Of a stretch of DNA of 64,000 nt, positions 58,407-64,000 are shown in pieces. Numbering within the stretch: the stretch's first letter is position 1; every line of letters starts with the position of its first letter. A program made the position numbers and the translations under genes. Under the pieces are notes generated by a model. It worked only from the letters and a program-made list of their open reading frames with translations, was not told the DNA's origin and made no database searches. Source of the stretch: an uncultured Polaribacter sp. (lineage in GTDB: Bacteria; Bacteroidota; Bacteroidia; Flavobacteriales; Flavobacteriaceae); contig NZ_CANMFI010000001.1 of NCBI RefSeq assembly GCF_947497125.1, forward strand, positions 124,001-188,000, read 5' to 3'.

Positions 58407-59360
58407 CTAGTTTTTCATTAAAGCAATTATCTGATTTGCCAATTCCAACCCAATTCTATCTTGCGCTTCTATGGTTGCAGCACCAATGTGAGGAGTAAGA
58501 GAAATTTCTGGGTTCATTAATAGTTGAACAGCAGGTGTTGGTTCTGTTTCAAAAACATCTAAACCAGCAAATTGAACCTTACCTTCTTCAATAGCATTTA
58601 CTAAATCTACCTCATTTAAAATTCCTCCTCTTGCAGCATTAACAATACCCACACCTTGTTTCATTTTAGCAAATTCTGTTTTTGTGATGATGTAATTTTC
58701 TTGAGCAGGTACATGAAGCGAAATAAAATCAGCTTCTTTTAATACTTCTTCTTTGTCTATGGTATCTATGGTAAACGTAATTTTTTGTCCGTTAAAGAAA
58801 TCTAAGGTAATAGGAGCAGAAGTTATTAATTGGTCTGTAGCCAAAACGGTCATTCCTAAACCTAATGCAATTTTAGCAACTTGCTGACCTATTTTTCCAA
58901 AGCCAATAATTCCGATTGTTTTACCTCTTAACTCTGTTCCGTTGGCATATGCTTTTTTTAATTCTTTAAACCTTGTGTCTCCTTCTAAAGGCATTTCTCT
59001 GTTAGAGGAATGTAAAAAACGAACCATGCCAAATAAATGTGCAAAAACCAACTCTGCAACAGAGCTAGAAGAAGCAGCCGGAGTATTTATTACATGCAAA
59101 CCGTTATCTTCTGCAAATTCTACATCAATATTGTCCATGCCAACACCACCACGACCAATCAATTTTAAACTTGGGCAAGCTTCAATTAATTCTTGTCTTA
59201 CTTGTGTTGCACTTCTTACTAAAATTGCATCAATAGTATGTTCATTAATATAGTTTTCTAATTGATTTTGTGCTACTTTAGTAGTTATTACTTCAAAACC
59301 TCCATTTTCTAAAGCTTCAATTCCGCTCTTAGAAATTCCGTCATTTGCTAATATTTTCAT
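58407..59360 (-). CDS. serA: D-3-phosphoglycerate dehydrogenase
   Basis: A 317-residue D-2-hydroxyacid dehydrogenase. GIIGFGKIGQQVAKIALGLGM is the NAD-binding GxGxxG fold, GRGGVGMDNIDV and VNAARGGILNEVDLV hold the catalytic Arg, and PHIGAATIEAQDRIG the catalytic His. There is no C-terminal ACT domain, so it is the short form, not feedback-controlled by serine in the E. coli way. With serC, 56 bp upstream, it makes phosphoserine, hence the assignment over other hydroxyacid dehydrogenases. Confidence 0.92.
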   Translation of the reverse strand: MKILANDGISKSGIEALENGGFEVITTKVAQNQLENYINEHTIDAILVRSATQVRQELIEACPSLKLIGRGGVGMDNIDVEFAEDNGLHVINTPAASSSSVAELVFAHLFGMVRFLHSSNREMPLEGDTRFKELKKAYANGTELRGKTIGIIGFGKIGQQVAKIALGLGMTVLATDQLITSAPITLDFFNGQKITFTIDTIDKEEVLKEADFISLHVPAQENYIITKTEFAKMKQGVGIVNAARGGILNEVDLVNAIEEGKVQFAGLDVFETEPTPAVQLLMNPEISLTPHIGAATIEAQDRIGLELANQIIALMKN

Positions 59361-59416
59361 TCTCTATTTTTAAAGATGGGTACTTTGCTTATTGCATTTA
59401 CCCTTACACTTAATTC

Positions 59417-60481
59417 TTATTTGTTTTTTTCTAAGGCTTGCATTACATCCACTAAAACCTGAACACTATAAAGTGGTAAAGCATTGTACATACTTGCTCT
59501 ATATCCGCCAACACTTCGGTGTCCTTTAAGTCCATTAATTCCGGCTTCCGCACACATTGTATCGAATTTTGCAGTCATTTCTTCATCTGTTAAAACAAAT
59601 GTAGCATTCATAACACTTCTATCTTCTTTAGCTACAATTCCTTTAAATAAAGGGTTTCTATCTATTTCAGCATATAAAAGAGCAGCTTTTTTATTGTTTA
59701 CATCTTCAATAAATTGAATGCCGCCTAAGTCTTTTAACCATTGTAAAGTTAACATAGACACATATACGGCAAAAACAGAAGGTGTGTTAAACATGCTGTC
59801 TTTGTCTATATGAGTTTGATAATCTAGCATTGCAGGAATTTGTCTTTCTACTTCTCCTAAAATTTCATCTTTTACAATAACCAGAGTGGTTCCTGCAGGG
59901 CCCATATTTTTTTGTGCACCCGCATAAATTAAATCGAATTTTTCAAAATCTAGCTGACGCGAAAATATATCTGAACTCATATCACAAACCAAAGGGATTT
60001 TAGTATCAGGAAAAGATTTCATCTGAGTACCAGCAACGGTATTGTTACTTGTGCAATGAAAATAATCTGCATCTTCTGGTATGGTGTAATTTTTAGGGAT
60101 GTAGTTAAAATGATTGTCTTTAGAAGAACCAACTTCTACCACTTCTCCGAATGCTTTGGCCTCTTTAATCGCTTTATCAGACCACGTACCCGTGTTTAAA
60201 TAAGCTGCCTTTTTATTTAATAAATTGTAGGCTACCATTAAAAATTCTAAGCTTGCGCCACCTTGTAAAAATAGAGCGGTATAGCCTTTGTTTTCTAATC
60301 CTAATAATTCTAAAGCCAAAGATCTAGCTTTCTCCATAACTGCAACAAAAGGTTTGCTTCTGTGAGAAATTTCGATCAAAGATAAATTGTCATCATTAAA
60401 ATTTAAAATCGCTTCAGATGCTTTTTGTAACACTTCTTGTGGTAAAATACAAGGACCAGCACTAAAATTATGTTTTTTCAT
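59417..60481 (-). CDS. serC: Phosphoserine aminotransferase
   Basis: A 354-residue fold-type I PLP enzyme of family length. MKKHNFSAGPCILPQEVL, FLQGGASLEFLMVAYNLL, CTSNNTVAGTQM and the PLP Lys in YAGAQKNMGPAGTTLVIV are all present, as is GLKGHRSVGGYRASMYNALP near the C terminus. It converts 3-phosphohydroxypyruvate to phosphoserine. Paired with serA downstream. Confidence 0.97.
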   Translation of the reverse strand: MKKHNFSAGPCILPQEVLQKASEAILNFNDDNLSLIEISHRSKPFVAVMEKARSLALELLGLENKGYTALFLQGGASLEFLMVAYNLLNKKAAYLNTGTWSDKAIKEAKAFGEVVEVGSSKDNHFNYIPKNYTIPEDADYFHCTSNNTVAGTQMKSFPDTKIPLVCDMSSDIFSRQLDFEKFDLIYAGAQKNMGPAGTTLVIVKDEILGEVERQIPAMLDYQTHIDKDSMFNTPSVFAVYVSMLTLQWLKDLGGIQFIEDVNNKKAALLYAEIDRNPLFKGIVAKEDRSVMNATFVLTDEEMTAKFDTMCAEAGINGLKGHRSVGGYRASMYNALPLYSVQVLVDVMQALEKNK

Positions 60482-60588
60482 TATGGATTTTTTTAAATAT
60501 TCATCAATTTAATAATTCATGAATTTATTAGTATCTGTTTATTTATTCTGAGAGTTATAACGTTCTATTTTAAACGGCTATAACTTTT

Positions 60589-61650
60589 TTATATTTCTGA
60601 TAAAAATTCTAATGTGTTTATGCCATCTGCATAATCATTTAATTTAGGATGTTGTGTTTGCCCAAAAGCAATTTCATTTTCTACAAATCCTTTAGCAACT
60701 ACACATTGTATTTTTTCTTTATCCTGTTCTATTTTTAACTTTAAATCGTCTAAATGGTCGTAATATTCATAAAAAACGGTTGCAATAGGAGAGGCGTAGC
60801 TCTTATCTTCTTTGATCATTAAAAAACCATTTTCTAATAAATCGAATAGGCTCATTAAATATACCGCTTTGTTATAATCGTAGTTATTGGCATATTTTGC
60901 GTTGTTAATCATCTCTTTTTTAGAATACATTCCATTAAAAAAAGCATCAAAATTATAATTTTTAGGGACATATAATTTAGAAACGGATCTACAACCCAAG
61001 CCAAAGTACTGAAAGATATCATCAGATAAATTTATAAAATCTTCTTCCGTTTCATTACCGGTTAAAACTGCAACGGAATTTCTGCTTTTTCTTATAATAC
61101 TGGGTTTATTTTTAAAATAATACTCAAAATAACGAGCAGTATTGTTGCTTCCTGTGGCAATAACCGCATCAAAGTTTTCTAATTTTTCTGTTGTAAAAGT
61201 TATTGTTCCTTTAAAACTTTCTTCTACATACTCTAAATACTTTGCCAAAAAAGGTAATAAATACTTATCGTTAGAAGACTGTTTTACCAAAACATGATGC
61301 CCAGAAAGTAGTACCGATAAAAAATCATGAAAGCCCACCAAAGGAATGTTTCCTGCCATAATTATAGCAACTTTTTTTGTGTCTTTTTGAGGTGTTTTTA
61401 CACTTTCTATAAAATCTGTAATGTTTTTTTGAGTTAACGCTTTGCTCCAAGATTCTAGAGCAAACAAGATATTCTCTTTGGTAAACCAAGAGTTTTTTTC
61501 TTGTGCTATTTTTAATTGATGCAAAAAACCATCAAAAAATAATTCATTATGTTCAATGTTTTTACTTTTTTTTATTCCATTAACTGAAAATTGACCTAAA
61601 AAGGCACCTAATTTAGCGAAAGCAGCAATTCTATTTTGAATACTAATCAT
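60589..61650 (-). CDS. Acyl-CoA reductase (LuxC-like)
   Basis: A 353-residue protein of the LuxC family (PF05893). [25 protein letters not shown] is the NAD(P)-binding segment, [34 protein letters not shown] follows, and the catalytic Cys is in [20 protein letters not shown]. LuxC reduces fatty acyl groups to aldehydes, but the Bacteroidota enzyme next to a ferredoxin gene is of uncertain substrate. Its start lies 29 bp from the promoter of the divergent ferredoxin gene. Confidence 0.85.
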   Translation of the reverse strand: MISIQNRIAAFAKLGAFLGQFSVNGIKKSKNIEHNELFFDGFLHQLKIAQEKNSWFTKENILFALESWSKALTQKNITDFIESVKTPQKDTKKVAIIMAGNIPLVGFHDFLSVLLSGHHVLVKQSSNDKYLLPFLAKYLEYVEESFKGTITFTTEKLENFDAVIATGSNNTARYFEYYFKNKPSIIRKSRNSVAVLTGNETEEDFINLSDDIFQYFGLGCRSVSKLYVPKNYNFDAFFNGMYSKKEMINNAKYANNYDYNKAVYLMSLFDLLENGFLMIKEDKSYASPIATVFYEYYDHLDDLKLKIEQDKEKIQCVVAKGFVENEIAFGQTQHPKLNDYADGINTLEFLSEI

Positions 61651-61652
61651 TT

Positions 61653-61686
61653 ATTTTGGTTGTCTATAATTTTGGCTTTATTTTTG
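61653..61686 (+). promoter_or_regulatory. Ferredoxin promoter
   Basis: -7 box TATTTTTG (61679-61686) with TTTTG at 61654-61658, a spacing of 20 bp, which fits the Bacteroidota primary sigma factor. It fixes the ferredoxin start at 61720 rather than an upstream ATG. Confidence 0.7.
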
Positions 61687-61719
61687 CAAACACAAAGGTA
61701 CAAAAACAGAACAAAAATT

Positions 61720-62070
61720 ATGGCAATTATAATAACAGATGAATGTATAAATTGTGGGGCATGTGAACCAGAATGTCCTAATACTGCAATATATGAAGGT
61801 GCAGACGATTGGAAGTATGCAGATGGTACAGATTTAAAGGGCAATGCTGTGTTACCAAATGGTAAGCAAGTAAATGCAGACGAAGACCAAGAGCCAATAT
61901 CAGATGAAATTTATTACATTGTTGCAGATAAATGTACAGAGTGTAAAGGTTTTCATGAAGAGCCACAATGTGCTGCGGTTTGTCCTGTAGATTGTTGTGT
62001 GCCAGATGATGACAATGTTGAAACTGAAGAAGAATTGTTGGCAAAACAAAAATTTATGCACAATGATTAA
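61720..62070 (+). CDS. 4Fe-4S dicluster ferredoxin
   Basis: A 116-residue ferredoxin. The first cluster motif is [16 protein letters not shown], the second [22 protein letters not shown] with an insertion between the second and third Cys as in YfhL-type and Allochromatium-type ferredoxins. Acidic C terminus. The ATG at 61720 follows the promoter box; the longer frame from 61636 would overlap the divergent gene. It may donate electrons to the LuxC-like reductase or elsewhere. Confidence 0.93.
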   Translation: MAIIITDECINCGACEPECPNTAIYEGADDWKYADGTDLKGNAVLPNGKQVNADEDQEPISDEIYYIVADKCTECKGFHEEPQCAAVCPVDCCVPDDDNVETEEELLAKQKFMHND

Positions 62071-62114
62071 GTGATATTGATTTAAAAATCAATAAATACC
62101 TTACAAAATAACAC

Positions 62115-62147
62115 AAAAATTCCCGAAGTAAATTCGGATTTTTTTGT
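62115..62147 (+). terminator. Ferredoxin terminator
   Basis: CCGAA-GTAAA-TTCGG core (62123-62137) with flanking A and T runs forms a stem followed by TTTTTTTG. Confidence 0.6.
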
Positions 62148-62218
62148 TTTTAAAACACATATAACAGTAAATTATCAACCGTTGGTTCTTTTGTCTGTTA
62201 TTTAAATATCTTAAAAGA

Positions 62219-63310
62219 ATGAAAGCCGGAATTGTAGGATTACCAAACGTAGGAAAATCGACCTTATTTAATTGTTTATCAAATGCAAAAGCACAAAGTG
62301 CAAATTTTCCTTTTTGTACTATAGAACCAAACTTAGGTGTGGTAAATGTACCAGATAAAAGAATTGAAAAATTAGAAGAATTGGTTAATCCAGAGCGCGT
62401 TTTACCTGCTACTGTAGAGATAGTAGATATTGCTGGACTGGTAAAAGGAGCTAGTAAAGGTGAAGGTTTAGGAAATCAGTTTTTAGCAAATATTAGAGAA
62501 ACAGATGCTATCTTGCATGTAGTTCGTTGTTTTGATAACGACAATATTATTCATGTAGACAATTCGATAGATCCGGTAAGAGACAAAGAAACGATAGATA
62601 TAGAGTTGCAGTTAAAAGATTTAGAAACGGTTCAGAAAAGATTAGAACGTGTTAAAAGAACTGCAAAAACAGGTAATAAAGAAGCGCAAGCAGAATTAGT
62701 TGTTTTGTTAAAAATTGAAGAAACTTTATTGCAAGGTGTTTCTGTTAGAGCCTTAGATTTTAACGAAAAAGAGTTAGAGTTTGTACAATCGTTACAGTTT
62801 ATAACAGCTAAACCAGTATTGTATGTTTGTAATGTAGATGAAGGATCTGCAGTGTCTGGAAATGCGTATGTAGATAAAGTTAAAGAAGCAGTAAAAGATG
62901 AAGGTGCAGAAGTTATTGTTTTAGCTGTTGGTACAGAAGCAGATATTACTGAATTAGATGATTATGAAGAGCGTCAGATGTTTTTAGCTGATATTGGTTT
63001 AGAAGAAGCTGGTGTTTCTAGATTGGTAAGATCTGCATATAAATTATTAAACTTACAGACCTATTTTACAGCGGGTGTTAAAGAAGTAAGAGCTTGGACA
63101 ATACCGATTGGATCTACTGCACCACAAGCAGCTGGTGTAATTCATACCGATTTTGAAAAAGGTTTTATTAGAGCCGAAACAATTGGTTATGAAGATTATG
63201 TTGCCTTTGGTTCTGAAGCGAAAGTTAAAGAAGCTGGTAAAATGAGAGTAGAAGGTAAAGACTACATTGTTAAAGATGGCGATGTAATGCACTTTAGATT
63301 TAACGTCTAA
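62219..63310 (+). CDS. ychF: Redox-regulated ATPase YchF
   Basis: A 363-residue Obg-family ATPase. G1 is GLPNVGKST (7-15), G3 [24 protein letters not shown], the noncanonical G4 is NVDE in YVCNVDEGS, giving ATP preference, and the C-terminal TGS domain includes [35 protein letters not shown]. It binds the ribosome and is linked to oxidative stress control. A single gene with its own terminator. Confidence 0.97.
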   Translation: MKAGIVGLPNVGKSTLFNCLSNAKAQSANFPFCTIEPNLGVVNVPDKRIEKLEELVNPERVLPATVEIVDIAGLVKGASKGEGLGNQFLANIRETDAILHVVRCFDNDNIIHVDNSIDPVRDKETIDIELQLKDLETVQKRLERVKRTAKTGNKEAQAELVVLLKIEETLLQGVSVRALDFNEKELEFVQSLQFITAKPVLYVCNVDEGSAVSGNAYVDKVKEAVKDEGAEVIVLAVGTEADITELDDYEERQMFLADIGLEEAGVSRLVRSAYKLLNLQTYFTAGVKEVRAWTIPIGSTAPQAAGVIHTDFEKGFIRAETIGYEDYVAFGSEAKVKEAGKMRVEGKDYIVKDGDVMHFRFNV

Positions 63311-63330
63311 GAAGTCTTAAAATTTATAAT

Positions 63331-63368
63331 AAAAAAAAAGCTGACTTTAATTAGTCAGCTTTTTTTTG
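63331..63368. terminator. Bidirectional terminator, ychF / gcvT
   Basis: AAAAAGCTGACT / AGTCAGCTTTTT, 12 pairs with a 6-nt loop, flanked by A and T runs. Confidence 0.85.
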
Positions 63369-63370
63369 TC

Positions 63371-64000
63371 TTATTTTTTGTAAAACGGTAGTTTTACAAT
63401 TGTTGCAGGTAGCGCTTTTTTACGAACCTGAATGTAAATTTTTGTATCTGCTTTAGCGAAGCTAGTTGGTACATAACCCATTCCAATTCCTTTACTAATA
63501 GACGGACTCATTGTGCCAGATGTTACCTTACCTATAATTACACCATTATCATCTACAATATCATAGCCTTGTCTTGGTACACCTTTTGTATCTAACATAA
63601 AACCAACTAATTTACGTGTTGGTTTTTGTTCTTTTTCTTTTAACAAGGCATCACAATTAATAAATTCTTTGTTAAATTTTGTAATCCAACTTAAACCAGC
63701 TTCAATAGGCGAGGTATTGTCATCAATATCATTGCCATATAAACAATAACCCATTTCTAATCGTAAAGTATCTCTTGCAGCCAATCCAATTGGTTTAATT
63801 CCATACTTTTCTCCAGCTTCAAATACCGCTTTCCATATCTGAGAAACTTCAGTATTTTTACAGTAAATTTCAAAACCACCAGCACCTGTATATCCTGTTG
63901 CAGAAATGATAACATTATCTATTCCTGCAAAATCACCAATTTTAAAAGTATAAAAAGGGATTTCGGCTAAATCTAAAGAAGTTAAATTTTGCATTGCTTT
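63371..64000 (-). CDS. gcvT: Aminomethyltransferase (glycine cleavage T protein), C-terminal part
   Basis: The frame enters at the right window edge (AAA GCA ATG ...), so the N-terminal part of the protein lies outside; about 210 of some 360 residues are present. The Met at 63994 is internal. [17 protein letters not shown]-type segment ([18 protein letters not shown]), [20 protein letters not shown], and the C-terminal domain ([35 protein letters not shown]) are typical. The T protein moves the methylene group of glycine to tetrahydrofolate. No other gcv gene is in the window. Confidence 0.95.
   Translation of the reverse strand, partial: KAMQNLTSLDLAEIPFYTFKIGDFAGIDNVIISATGYTGAGGFEIYCKNTEVSQIWKAVFEAGEKYGIKPIGLAARDTLRLEMGYCLYGNDIDDNTSPIEAGLSWITKFNKEFINCDALLKEKEQKPTRKLVGFMLDTKGVPRQGYDIVDDNGVIIGKVTSGTMSPSISKGIGMGYVPTSFAKADTKIYIQVRKKALPATIVKLPFYKK

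Overview
The window looks like a chromosomal segment of a marine-type member of the Flavobacteriaceae (Bacteroidota), close to Polaribacter or Tenacibaculum in style; the genus is an inference. The evidence is the strongly AT-rich sequence, recurrent -7 boxes of the Bacteroidota form TAnnTTTG shortly before start codons, no Shine-Dalgarno pattern, a type IX secretion C-terminal sorting domain, a head-GIN adhesin, DUF6090 and DUF6503 proteins, and a carboxypeptidase-regulatory-domain TonB receptor. I see no rRNA, CRISPR array, prophage, transposase or integrase.

Layout. 0-4.4 kb: the end of a GIN adhesin, a DUF1853 protein, then a tight operon (DUF2461, hotdog thioesterase, DEAD-box helicase, TRIC channel, MaoC). 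4.4-9.5 kb: a leftward exporter operon (TetR, ABC, HlyD, TolC) whose ABC ATPase has lost most catalytic motifs. 9.8-21.4 kb: cold-shock protein, TonB receptor, aroB, proline dehydrogenase with a LETM1-like partner, typA, SIMPL protein, carbonic anhydrase, RDD and DUF6090 proteins. 21.4-25.0 kb: an accessory island with a phospholipase-D-like protein and two coiled-coil membrane proteins. The two membrane-protein genes each end directly at a copy of an approximately 86-bp hairpin repeat; a (TA)22 tract and a 24-bp palindrome lie at the right edge.

25.0-33.1 kb: the complete histidine operon hisG-D-C-B-H-A-F-IE. It is preceded by a leader peptide with four His codons and a terminator whose 5' arm can instead pair with the end of the leader ORF, which is classical attenuation. 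Nearly every spacer of the operon carries a palindromic repeat, and a broken GIY-YIG gene sits between hisC and hisB. 33-49 kb: EamA transporter, a T9SS-exported protein with two near-identical tandem repeats, tRNA-Lys, aroK, PRTase, S4 protein, FKBP-like lipoprotein, half of a split transketolase, Maf, a UbiA prenyltransferase, smpB, SixA-like phosphatase, clpB, ytxJ and a DEAH helicase.

49.4-54.2 kb: a polyamine operon (arginine decarboxylase, agmatinase, an RMD1/DUF155 protein, a deoxyhypusine-synthase homologue, an 88-aa protein) behind a long leader that folds into several stems. 54.2-64 kb: OmpH/Skp chaperone, miaA, potassium channel, DnaQ/GIY-YIG fusion, YggS, serA, serC, LuxC-like reductase, ferredoxin, ychF and the C-terminal part of gcvT.

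The best candidates for something not yet described are the degenerate-ABC exporter, the cassette-like island at 21.6-24.7 kb, the speA leader RNA, and the repeat element duplicated in front of hisD and hisB with a hairpin abutting the start codon. The his attenuator is the most completely supported regulatory device.
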